From assembly GCF_009498455.1 (NCBI RefSeq), contig NZ_CP045644.1:3847001-3911000 (forward strand): DNA of 64,000 bases, given 5' to 3'. This document shows, piece by piece, positions 26,157 to 34,235 of this stretch. Both the position numbers and the translations under genes were made by a program. The stretch comes from Variovorax paradoxus (GTDB taxonomy: Bacteria; Pseudomonadota; Gammaproteobacteria; Burkholderiales; Burkholderiaceae_C). The number at the start of each line of letters is the position of its first letter. Within the stretch, counting starts at the first letter, position 1. The notes under the pieces were generated by a model. The model was given only the letters and a program-made list of their open reading frames with translations, made no database searches and was not told where the DNA came from.

Positions 26157-26210
26157 ATGGCGCGCGCCGGGCGGCAGCGCGGGGCTTGCTTGCGACGCAG
26201 ACCCGGTGCT

Positions 26211-27143
26211 TCAGGCGGCGACGACGGTCGCGTCCCGCATCCGGCGGATGTCGCGCAGCGGTGGCGCACCGAACAGGCGCGCGTACTCGCGGCTGAACTG
26301 CGAGGCGCTTTCGTAGCCCACGCGCACGCCGGCCGTGCCCGCGTCGATGTTCTGGTTCAGCATCAGTTGCCGCGCTTCCTGCAGGCGCAACTGCTTCAGG
26401 TACTGCATCGGGCTCATGCCGGTCACGGCGCGGAAGTGCTGGCGGTAGGTCGACGGGCTCATGTGCGCGGACGCGGCCAGCTCATCGGCCAGCACGGGCT
26501 TGGTGAAGTTCATCTTGAGCCACGCCAGGCTCTGCGCCACCTGCTGGCTCGGCGAGCCGACGGTCACGAGGCGCTGCAGCTGCGGCCCGTGGCGGCCGGC
26601 AAGCAGGCGCACGATGATTTCCTTCTGCAGCAGCGGCGCCAGCTGGGGAACGAGCTGGGGCTCGGCCAGCAGCTCCACGAGCCGCGTCACCGTGCCCAGC
26701 AGCGTCGGGTCGAGCGCGCCGAGCGACAGCGCGCGCTGGTTGTGGAGCTCCCTGGACGGCGGCGGCAGCGCCATCTCGGTCGCCACCTGCACGATGGCGC
26801 GCGCATCGAGCTTGAGCATGAGGCCCAGGAAGGGCTGCGCCGCGCTGGCACGGGTGACGTGCGCGACCACGGGAAGGTCGGCCGTGATCAGCAGCGACTG
26901 CCCCGCGGCGTATTCATAGATCTCGTCGCCGAGCGCCGCGCGCTTCTGTCCGCCGACCGTGATGCCCAGGCCGAGGCCGTAGATGCAATGCACGGGGTCG
27001 GTCGCGGCGCTGCGGCGGTACAGCGACAGTGCGGGAATGGCGGTGGCGTGGTCGCCGTCGTTTCGGGCAATGCGCCCGACGGCCGTGGCCAGGGCGCCGA
27101 GGACGGCCGAATCGTTGGGCTGCGTCGGCTGTAGCACTTCCAT
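26211..27143 (-). CDS. AraC-family transcriptional regulator
   Basis: 310 residues with an AraC_N-type effector domain (residues about 20-180) and two C-terminal helix-turn-helix units: VLADELAASAHMSPSTYRQHFRAV and AGVRVGYESASQFSREYARLFG. AAAGGATTCAG before the ATG is a good ribosome binding site. Divergent from the cytochrome/IorAB-type dehydrogenase genes across a 192-bp gap in which I see no clear repeat. The arrangement suggests it activates that operon in response to an alcohol, aldehyde or aromatic. Confidence 0.88.
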   Translation of the reverse strand: MEVLQPTQPNDSAVLGALATAVGRIARNDGDHATAIPALSLYRRSAATDPVHCIYGLGLGITVGGQKRAALGDEIYEYAAGQSLLITADLPVVAHVTRASAAQPFLGLMLKLDARAIVQVATEMALPPPSRELHNQRALSLGALDPTLLGTVTRLVELLAEPQLVPQLAPLLQKEIIVRLLAGRHGPQLQRLVTVGSPSQQVAQSLAWLKMNFTKPVLADELAASAHMSPSTYRQHFRAVTGMSPMQYLKQLRLQEARQLMLNQNIDAGTAGVRVGYESASQFSREYARLFGAPPLRDIRRMRDATVVAA

Positions 27144-27335
27144 CTGAATCCTTTCGGCTGCTTGCGCAAAGTCTATCGGGCGCTTCTCATGCGACTGGCG
27201 TTTCCGGCGCAGTCTCGTTGTTTCAGGCAAGAACGCGCGCGGATTGGGCAAGTGGCCGTGGGCGCTTCATCGGACACTGGCCGCCGTGAAGTCCTCTTGC
27301 GGCGCGCGGCGCGGGGACCGTGCTTCCCCTCCACG

Positions 27336-27713
27336 ATGATGAAAAAAGAAATGACCCACGACGAACGAAACCCGCACCGCGGCATCGACCGCCGCATCAC
27401 CGCCTCGCTCGTGGCCGCACTGGCCGTCGGCGTAAGCATCGCGTGGCCCACGCACGCTGTCGCCAGCACCGCGCTGGCGCAGAAGTACGCGTGCATGGCC
27501 TGCCACCAGGCCGCCGTGAAGGTGGTCGGCCCTTCCTGGAAAGAGATCGGCGCGCGCTATGGCGACGGCAAGGGCACGGCCGCGCAGCTGGCGGCCAGCA
27601 TCAAGGGCGGCAGCTCGGGCAAGTGGGGCGCGATGCCGATGCCCGCGCAACCCCAGGTGCCCGAGGCCGACCTGCAGGCGCTCGCGCAATGGGTGCTAGA
27701 CGGCGCCAAGTGA
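27336..27713 (+). CDS. Small periplasmic c-type cytochrome
   Basis: About 125 residues, with a signal sequence (ITASLVAALAVGVSIAW, cleaved near HAVAS) and one haem site CMACH near residue 53; the distal methionine should lie in GAMPMPAQPQV. It resembles short cytochromes c551/c552. Two ATGs at 27336/27339 and one at 27351 are possible; none has a strong Shine-Dalgarno. As first gene before the 2Fe-2S and molybdopterin subunits it is the likely electron acceptor of that dehydrogenase. Confidence 0.83.
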   Translation: MMKKEMTHDERNPHRGIDRRITASLVAALAVGVSIAWPTHAVASTALAQKYACMACHQAAVKVVGPSWKEIGARYGDGKGTAAQLAASIKGGSSGKWGAMPMPAQPQVPEADLQALAQWVLDGAK

Positions 27714-27750
27714 ATCGAATCCTTCAACTCAACCCACGGAGAACAACAAC

Positions 27751-28224
27751 ATGAGCGCGCTCCACGTCAACGGCCGTGACCACACGGTCGACGCCGACCC
27801 CGGCACCCCCATCCTCTGGGCCCTGCGCGACACGCTGGGCATGACCGGCACCAAGTTCGGCTGCGGCGCCGCGCTGTGCGGCGCCTGCACCGTGCACATG
27901 GACGGCCAGGCCATCCGCTCGTGCATCACGCCGATCTCGGCGGCCGAGGGCAAGAAGATCACCACCATCGAAGCCGTGACCGGCGGCAACGACCGCGTGG
28001 GCGCTGCGGTGCACGCCGCGTGGGTCAAGCACGACGTCGCGCAGTGCGGCTACTGCCAGAGCGGCCAGATCATGAGTGCGACGGCCTTCCTGCAGTCACT
28101 GCCCAAGGGCAAGCAGCCCAGCACGGACGAGATCGACTCGGCCATGGCCGGCAACATCTGCCGCTGCGGCACCTACGCCCGCATCCGCGCCGCTGTGGCC
28201 GATGCGGCCAAGACCCTCGCCTAA
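27751..28224 (+). CDS. 2Fe-2S subunit of an IorAB-type molybdenum hydroxylase/dehydrogenase
   Basis: 157 residues, typical small subunit. The N-terminal plant-type ferredoxin cluster is in GCGAALCGACTVHMDG with a fourth cysteine in IRSC; the C-terminal four-helix domain holds the second cluster in CGYCQSGQIMSA and NICRCGTYARI. It passes electrons from the molybdenum site to the cytochrome. It has no signal peptide and would be co-exported with the Tat-carrying large subunit. CACGGAGAAC precedes the ATG. Confidence 0.93.
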   Translation: MSALHVNGRDHTVDADPGTPILWALRDTLGMTGTKFGCGAALCGACTVHMDGQAIRSCITPISAAEGKKITTIEAVTGGNDRVGAAVHAAWVKHDVAQCGYCQSGQIMSATAFLQSLPKGKQPSTDEIDSAMAGNICRCGTYARIRAAVADAAKTLA

Positions 28225-28233
28225 GGAGCCGAC

Positions 28234-30498
28234 ATGCTGCCAAACATCGACTACAACGAACTTCCGCGCGCGCTGCAGCGCCTGATGGCCCGGCCTGAGA
28301 CCGATGAAGCCGACGAGGTCGCCACGCTGCCCCGTCGCAGCTTCCTGAAGATGGCCGGCGCCGGTGGCTTCGTGCTCGGCGCCTTCCCGCACATGGCCAT
28401 GGCGCAGGCCGACGGTCCGGCCAAGGCCGGCGGCGCGCTCAAGCCGACGCAACAGCCGTCGGCCTTCGTGCAGATCGCGCCGAATGGCGAGGTCACGGTC
28501 ACCATCAACCGCCTCGAGTTCGGCCAGGGCGTGCAGACCGGCCTGCCGATGATCCTGGCCGAAGAGCTCGATGCCGACTGGGCCCTGGTGCGCAGCCGCA
28601 ACGGCACCAACGATGCGGCCTATGCCGACCCGTTGTTCGGCATGCACCTGACCGGCGGTTCCAACTCGATCAAGAACAGCTACACGCAGTACCGCGAACT
28701 CGGCGCGCGTGCGCGGGCCATGCTGCTGTCGGCAGCCGCACAGCGCTGGAAGGTCGATGTGGCCACGCTGCGCACGCAGGCCGGCACCGTGATCGGCCCG
28801 GGCGGCCGCAAGGCGACTTACGGCGAACTGGCCGAAGCGGCCATGGCGCTGCCCGTGCCCGAGAAGGTCACGCTGAAGAACCCGAAGGACTTCCGCATCA
28901 TCGGCCGCCCGACCACGCGCCTGGACGCGCGCGCCAAGAGCAGCGGACGGCAAGACTTCGGCATCGACGTGAAGCAGCCCGGCCAGCTGACGGCCGTGGT
29001 CGCGCATCCGCCCGTGTTCGGCGCGCGCCTGGCCTCTGTGGACGACAGCGCCGCGCGCGCCGTCAAGGGCGTGAAGGCCGTGCTGCGCATTCCGCTGGAC
29101 CGCGGTGCCGAGGGCGTGGCCGTGGTGGCCGACGGTTACTGGCCGGCCAAGCTGGGCCGCGATGCGCTCAAGCTGCAGTGGGACACCGCCGCCGTCGAGA
29201 AGGTCGACAGCGAGAAGCAGCTGGCGCAGTACCGCGAACTGGCCGGCCGCCCCGGCAATCGCAAGTTCGACGCCGACATGGCGCCGCTGGCCAATGCACC
29301 GCACAAGCTCGACGCCGAGTTCGTGTTTCCCTACCTGGCGCACGCGCCCATGGAGCCGCTGAACTGCACCGTGAAGCTGACGGACGGCCGCGCCGAGTTG
29401 TGGGTCGGCACGCAGTCCGCCGACCTCGACGGCCAGGCCGCGGCGCGCACGCTGAAGCTCAAGCCCGAGCAGGTGAAGGTGAACGTGCAGATGGCGGGCG
29501 GCGGCTTCGGCCGGCGCTTCGTGGGCTCGAGCGACTTCGTGGTCGAGGCCTGCGAAATCGCCAAGGCCGCGCGCACCGCGGGCCTCAAAGACGCCCCCGT
29601 GCGCCTGCTGTGGAGCCGCGAGGACGACATCAAGGGCGGTTACTACCGTCCCATGCACCTGCATCGCGCACGCATCGGCTTCGACGCGCGCGGCAAGATC
29701 CTCGCGTGGGACCACGTGATCGTGGGCCAGTCGATCACCGGCGGCACGGTGTTCGCCGGCTCCATGGTGAAGGACGGCATCGACGCCACGGCCGTCGAAG
29801 GCATGCGCGATCCGTACCCCGTGCCGATGCGCCTCACGGTGCACCATCCGCAGGTCAACGTGCCGGTGCTGTGGTGGCGCAGCGTGGGCTCCACGCACAC
29901 GGCCTTCGTGATGGAAACGCTCATCGACGAGATCGCCCGCACCACCAAGCAGGACCCGGTGGCCTATCGCATGAACCTCTTCGGCGACAAGCAACCGCGC
30001 CACCGTGCCGCGCTGCAGCTGGCGGTCGACAAGAGCGGCTACGGCAAGAAGAAGCTGGCCGAAGGCCGCGCCTGGGGCGTGGCGGTGCACGAGTCCTTTG
30101 AGTCGGTGGTGGCCTATGTGGTCGAAGCGTCGGTGAAGGACGGCCAGCCCGTGCTGCACCGCGTGACCTCCGGCGTGCACTGCAATCTGGCAGTGAACCC
30201 GCGCAGCGTGGAAGCGCAGGTGCAGGGCGCAGCGGTGATGGGGCTGTCGACCTGTCTGCAGGGCAGCGCCATCACATTGAAGGACGGCGTCGTGCAGCAG
30301 GGCAACTTCGGCGACTTCACCGTGGCGCGCATCACGCAGATGCCCGAGTTCGACGTGCACATCGTGCCGAGTGCCGATGCGCCCAAGGGCATGGGCGAAC
30401 CGGGCCTGCCGCCGCTGGCGCCTGCGTTCGCGAATGCCGTGGCGCGGTTGACGGGCAAGCCGTTGCGCCAGCTGCCGTTCGATCTGGCCTCGGCCTGA
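28234..30498 (+). CDS. Molybdopterin-binding subunit of an IorAB-type dehydrogenase (Tat-exported)
   Basis: 754 residues. The sequence RRSFLKMAG at residues 34-42 is a canonical twin-arginine signal after an unusually long n-region, so the folded complex is periplasmic. Motifs include GGGFGRRFVGSSDFVVEA and FAHAPMEP-like LAHAPMEPLNCT, and the catalytic glutamate in KGMGEPGLPPLAPAFANAV near the C-terminus. Relatives are isoquinoline 1-oxidoreductase and membrane-linked aldehyde dehydrogenases; which substrate is used here is open. It starts after AAGGAGCCGAC and ends at a strong terminator. Confidence 0.92.
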   Translation: MLPNIDYNELPRALQRLMARPETDEADEVATLPRRSFLKMAGAGGFVLGAFPHMAMAQADGPAKAGGALKPTQQPSAFVQIAPNGEVTVTINRLEFGQGVQTGLPMILAEELDADWALVRSRNGTNDAAYADPLFGMHLTGGSNSIKNSYTQYRELGARARAMLLSAAAQRWKVDVATLRTQAGTVIGPGGRKATYGELAEAAMALPVPEKVTLKNPKDFRIIGRPTTRLDARAKSSGRQDFGIDVKQPGQLTAVVAHPPVFGARLASVDDSAARAVKGVKAVLRIPLDRGAEGVAVVADGYWPAKLGRDALKLQWDTAAVEKVDSEKQLAQYRELAGRPGNRKFDADMAPLANAPHKLDAEFVFPYLAHAPMEPLNCTVKLTDGRAELWVGTQSADLDGQAAARTLKLKPEQVKVNVQMAGGGFGRRFVGSSDFVVEACEIAKAARTAGLKDAPVRLLWSREDDIKGGYYRPMHLHRARIGFDARGKILAWDHVIVGQSITGGTVFAGSMVKDGIDATAVEGMRDPYPVPMRLTVHHPQVNVPVLWWRSVGSTHTAFVMETLIDEIARTTKQDPVAYRMNLFGDKQPRHRAALQLAVDKSGYGKKKLAEGRAWGVAVHESFESVVAYVVEASVKDGQPVLHRVTSGVHCNLAVNPRSVEAQVQGAAVMGLSTCLQGSAITLKDGVVQQGNFGDFTVARITQMPEFDVHIVPSADAPKGMGEPGLPPLAPAFANAVARLTGKPLRQLPFDLASA

Positions 30499-30509
30499 CG
30501 CGGGAACGG

Positions 30510-30538
30510 AACCGGCTGAAAAGCCGGTTTGGTTTTTA
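30510..30538 (+). terminator. Rho-independent terminator of the dehydrogenase operon
   Basis: AACCGGCT and AGCCGGTT form an 8-bp perfect stem with a GAAA loop, followed by TGGTTTTTA. It lies 11 bases past the stop codon. Confidence 0.9.
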
Positions 30539-30539
30539 G

Positions 30540-31538
30540 TTAGATGGCAGCGGGGGCGGGCGGCGTGTGCGCCTGGCCCCGCACCTCTTGCGGCGACAAC
30601 GCGGCAGAAGGCAATGAAGAAGGCAGCGACGGCTGCGGCGACACCAGCCGCGGCTGCGGCCGGCTGTCTGCCACCGTGCTGCTGCCTTCGGGCTTCATGC
30701 GGAACAGCTGCGACAGCGCCGCGCGGTACTGCGCCGCGCCCACCGAGTTGGTGTTGTGGTGCGAGCCGCCTTCAACCAGCACGAACATCTTCGGCACCGT
30801 GGCCGCCTCGTACAGCTTGCGCCCGAGCGTCGGGTTGATCAGGCTGTCGGCGGTGCCATGCACCACGAGCAGCGGCGCGCCGATGTCCTTGACCGTGCGA
30901 ATCGCCTCGAAGCGCTGCGTGATGAACGGGCCGAAGGGCAGCCAACCCCACTTGAAGCTGCTGGCCACGTCGGCGATGGAGGTGAAGGTGCTCTCGACGA
31001 TGGTGCCGCTCTCGTCGCCCACCGTGGCCGCCAGGTCGATGCCGATGGCGCCGCCCAGCGAGTGGCCGAAGATGTAACGGTGCTGGCGCGGATGGCGCGC
31101 GGCGAGCCAGGTCCAGGCGGCGCGGGCGTCTTCGCGCGCCGAGGCTTCCGAGGGCAGGCCCTTGGAGCTCTTGCCGAAGCCGCGGTAGTCGATGGCCAGC
31201 ACCGAGAAGCCCAGCTCGTGCATGCGCTGGATGCGCGGCGCCGAGCCGGCCACGTTGTAGCGCGCACCATGCAGGTACAGCAGCACGGGGGTCTCGGTGG
31301 TTTCGGGCGCGCCGCCGAGCCACAGGCCGTGCAGGCGCGCGGGCTCACCGGTGATGGACGATTGAAAGTCGATCCAGACGTCCTGCATGCCTTCGGTCAT
31401 CTGGGCCGAGTTGCCCCAGCTGCGGTCGCTGGGTTGAAAGATCCACTCGCGCTGCCGTTCGTCGAGGGTCGAACAGCCGGCGGCCAGAAGGGCACAGAGC
31501 GAAAAGATGGACGCGAGGAGGGGCCAGCGTTTGATCAT
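30540..31538 (-). CDS. Alpha/beta hydrolase lipoprotein
   Basis: 332 residues. Lipobox LLAAGC (Cys22) anchors it to a membrane. The hydrolase fold shows the oxyanion strand LLYLHGARYNV, nucleophile Ser160 in FGHSLGGAIG, acid Asp231 in VVHGTADSLI and His260 in EGGSHHNT. The family contains esterases and peptidases of the BAAT/YqiA-like type; the substrate is unknown. The last 60 residues are proline- and serine-rich and probably disordered. Single gene; the 215 bp upstream (31539-31753) hold no gene that I can support. Confidence 0.86.
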   Translation of the reverse strand: MIKRWPLLASIFSLCALLAAGCSTLDERQREWIFQPSDRSWGNSAQMTEGMQDVWIDFQSSITGEPARLHGLWLGGAPETTETPVLLYLHGARYNVAGSAPRIQRMHELGFSVLAIDYRGFGKSSKGLPSEASAREDARAAWTWLAARHPRQHRYIFGHSLGGAIGIDLAATVGDESGTIVESTFTSIADVASSFKWGWLPFGPFITQRFEAIRTVKDIGAPLLVVHGTADSLINPTLGRKLYEAATVPKMFVLVEGGSHHNTNSVGAAQYRAALSQLFRMKPEGSSTVADSRPQPRLVSPQPSLPSSLPSAALSPQEVRGQAHTPPAPAAI

Positions 31539-31753
31539 TGCGTGGAGGGACAGCGAAAGTCGGCCGAAAGTTCATCTGCTTGCTTTCTGAAACGCGTCGG
31601 CATCGCGTGTCAGCCCTCCCTGTGCGGCGCTCGCCGGCGCTTCGCACGAGACCATGCAACGTGCGTGCCCGCGCTGCGGATGACGCGCAAAAACCCTCGA
31701 AAACCCTGAAAACGGGTGCTGACGGCGCTTATCTGGCGCGCGAGCCGCTGTGC

Positions 31754-32557
31754 TCAGGCCGGTGCCGGCTGCGCGAAATACACCACCATCCGCAGGTGCC
31801 GGTGCTCGTCGACCACCAGCGTTTCGTGGTGAAAGTCCAACGGTCCGGTGTCGGTCATCCGTACGCATCCGAGGCCGCGCCGGGCGGTCGCGCTGTCGGG
31901 GGTGTCCCACCAGCGGCGGAAGTCGGGCGAGAGTTCTTTCAGGTCCGCGACCAGGCCCGACATGGCCGGATCGTCGGGCGCGATGGCGAAGTCGTAACGG
32001 AATTGCGCCAGCAGCCGGGGCGCATCGTCGCGCCAGGCGGGCAGGCGGCGCCGCAGTTCGGGGTCGGCGAACACCATGCGCAGCAGGTTGCGCACCTCGC
32101 GTTCGCGCGTGCTGAAGCCGAACAGCCCCTCGGCCGCGGCGTTCCAGGCCACGACGTCCCAGCGCAGGTTGCACACGTAGGCCGGGCGGATCGGCAGGTC
32201 GTCCATCAGTTGCTGGATGTGCGGCGTGACCGACACCTGCTGATGGGCCTCGGGCGGCGGAGGGCGCTTGTGGGCCAGCAGAAACAGGTGGCTGCACTCG
32301 GCGTCGTCGAGCTTCAAGGCGTGCGCCACGCCGAGCAGGAATTTCTGCGACACCTGGATCTCGCGCCCCTGCTCGAACCACGTGTACCAGGTGAGCCCCA
32401 CGCCGGCCATCACCGCGACTTCCTCGCGCCGCAGGCCCGGCGTGCGGCGCCGCCCCTGCGAGGGCAGGCCGACATCGGCGGGCGTCAGCTTCCGGCGGTG
32501 CCGGGTCAGGAACTCCGACAGCTCGTTCTTGGTGCGGCTGAGGCTGCGTTCGATCAC
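31754..32557 (-). CDS. MmyB-type helix-turn-helix transcriptional regulator
   Basis: About 267 residues. N-terminal Xre helix-turn-helix (RRTPGLRREEVAVMAGVGLTWYTWFEQGR), then a PAS-like MmyB ligand domain with VCNLRWDVVAWNAAAEGLFG. MmyB-type regulators typically bind fatty acids or related ligands and control a neighbouring transporter or short-chain dehydrogenase. I use the GTG at 32557 because the family normally starts close to the helix-turn-helix; a GTG ten codons earlier (32587) is also open. Divergent from an MFS drug exporter, its probable target. Confidence 0.86.
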   Translation of the reverse strand: MIERSLSRTKNELSEFLTRHRRKLTPADVGLPSQGRRRTPGLRREEVAVMAGVGLTWYTWFEQGREIQVSQKFLLGVAHALKLDDAECSHLFLLAHKRPPPPEAHQQVSVTPHIQQLMDDLPIRPAYVCNLRWDVVAWNAAAEGLFGFSTREREVRNLLRMVFADPELRRRLPAWRDDAPRLLAQFRYDFAIAPDDPAMSGLVADLKELSPDFRRWWDTPDSATARRGLGCVRMTDTGPLDFHHETLVVDEHRHLRMVVYFAQPAPA

Positions 32558-32565
32558 GGCTGTTG

Positions 32566-32620
32566 TCTTCAGTAATAGGATAAACACTTAAATTGTAATG
32601 TGATGATCTTGTCCTGAAGA
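32566..32620. promoter_or_regulatory. AT-rich divergent promoter region with inverted repeat TCTTCAG...CTGAAGA
   Basis: TCTTCAG (32566-32572) and CTGAAGA (32614-32620) flank an AT-rich core in otherwise GC-rich DNA between the regulator and the exporter. The core holds the imperfect dyad CACTTAAATTGTAATGTG. This fits overlapping divergent promoters bound by the MmyB-type regulator. Confidence 0.4.
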
Positions 32621-32660
32621 TGGGGCTTCCGTAACCCGACCACGCACCCGGAGGCCCTTT

Positions 32661-34235
32661 TTGACAGCACCTTGCGACTCACTTTCCCTTGCCGAAAGGC
32701 CTCCCGCTGCGAGGCGCGAAGGCCGCGCAGGCGCCCGCGAATGGACCGGGCTCGCGCTGCTGGCGCTGCCGACCCTTTTGCTCGGCCTCGACCTCACGCT
32801 GCTGCACCTCGCGCTGCCCGCGCTGGCCCTCGACCTGCGCCCCACGAGCGCGCAGGCGCTGTGGATCGTCGATGCCTACGGCTTCATGATTGCCGGCTTC
32901 CTCGTCACGATGGGCACGCTGGGCGACCGCATCGGGCGGCGCAAGCTGCTCATGGTGGGGGCGGCGGCGTTCGGCGTGGCGTCGGTGATTGCGGCCTCTT
33001 CGACCAGCGCCAACCAGCTGATCGCCGCGCGCGCCGTGCTCGGCGTGGCGGGCGCGACGCTGATGCCGTCGACGCTGGCGCTGATCAGCAACATGTTTTT
33101 GCACCCGCACCAGCGCGCGCTGGCCATCGGGCTGTGGGCGACCATGTTCGCGCTGGGCATGGCGGCCGGGCCCGTGGTGGGCGGCGTGCTGCTGGCGCAC
33201 CACGGCTGGGGCGCGGCCTTTCTCGTGGCGTTGCCGGTCGTCGGGCTGCTGCTGGTGGCGGCGCCGTTCCTGCTGCCGGAGTACCGCGCGCCGCAGCAAG
33301 GCCGGCTCGATCTGCCCAGCGTCGCGCTGTCGCTGCTCGCCTTGCTGCCGGTGGTCTACGGCGTCAAGCAGGTGGCCAAGGACGGGATCGGTGTCGGCGC
33401 CGTGCTGGCGCTCTTCGGTGGGCTGGCCTTCGCGCTGCTGTTCGTCCGGCGGCAACGGCGGCTGCGCCATCCGCTGATCGACCTCGACCTGTTCGCCAGC
33501 CGGGCTTTCAGCGTCGCGCTGGTGGTGCTGCTGGTCGGGCTCGTCGGTGTCGGCGGGACGATGCTGCTGGTGACCCAGTACCTGCAACTCGTGGCGGGGC
33601 TGTCACCGCTCGCGGCCGGGCTGTGGATGGGCCCGCCGGCGCTCGCCATGCTGGTGGCCGGCATCGCGGCGCCACTGCTCGCGCGGCGCATCCGACCGGG
33701 CCATGTGATGGCGGGCGCGCTGGGGTTGTCGGTCGTGGGGTATCTGATGCTGAGCCAGCTCGATCGCACGCCGCACGGCATTGCGCTGGTGACCGCCGCG
33801 TTCTCGCTGGTGTACCTCGGGCTGGGCACCATCGCCGCGTTGGGCACCGACCTGGTGGTGGGCGCGGCGCCGCCCGAGAAGGCCGGGTCGGCCTCGGCCT
33901 TGTCCGAAACGGTGCAGGAGCTGGGCCTGGTCGTGGGCATCGCCACGCTGGGCAGCCTGACGACGGCGGTGTATCGCACGCGGATGGGCGAGCCGATTGA
34001 CGGCATAACCGTGGCGCTTCAACGCGCGGTGTCGGACAGCCTGGCCGGCGCGACTTCGGTGGCGCGCGAACTGCCTGCCGGCGTGCTGGAGCAGGCGCAA
34101 GCCGCCTTCCTCGCGGGACTGAATGCAGCCGCAGCCACCAGCGCCGTCAGCATCGCGGTTCTTGCGGTGCTGGCTGCCGTCACGCTGCGGCATGTCGGCG
34201 CAGCGACCGATGAAGGGCTTACCGCCCGCGCATGA
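32661..34235 (+). CDS. MFS drug exporter, EmrB/QacA (SmvA-like) 14-helix type
   Basis: 524 residues, 14 predicted membrane helices. MFS motif A appears as GTLGDRIGRRKLLM near residue 90, and WIVDAYGFMIAGFLVTMG is typical of QacA/SmvA exporters for quaternary ammonium and other cationic drugs. It starts at TTG, six bases after GGAGGCCC, with no closer ATG or GTG matching the family. Its 3' end overlaps the mutL stop by 17 bp in convergent orientation. Confidence 0.9.
   Translation: MTAPCDSLSLAERPPAARREGRAGAREWTGLALLALPTLLLGLDLTLLHLALPALALDLRPTSAQALWIVDAYGFMIAGFLVTMGTLGDRIGRRKLLMVGAAAFGVASVIAASSTSANQLIAARAVLGVAGATLMPSTLALISNMFLHPHQRALAIGLWATMFALGMAAGPVVGGVLLAHHGWGAAFLVALPVVGLLLVAAPFLLPEYRAPQQGRLDLPSVALSLLALLPVVYGVKQVAKDGIGVGAVLALFGGLAFALLFVRRQRRLRHPLIDLDLFASRAFSVALVVLLVGLVGVGGTMLLVTQYLQLVAGLSPLAAGLWMGPPALAMLVAGIAAPLLARRIRPGHVMAGALGLSVVGYLMLSQLDRTPHGIALVTAAFSLVYLGLGTIAALGTDLVVGAAPPEKAGSASALSETVQELGLVVGIATLGSLTTAVYRTRMGEPIDGITVALQRAVSDSLAGATSVARELPAGVLEQAQAAFLAGLNAAAATSAVSIAVLAVLAAVTLRHVGAATDEGLTARA

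Noticed and set aside
28096..30360. 754-codon open frame on the minus strand
   Set aside because: Antisense shadow of the molybdopterin subunit, with the same His/Arg-rich composition and no recognisable domain.
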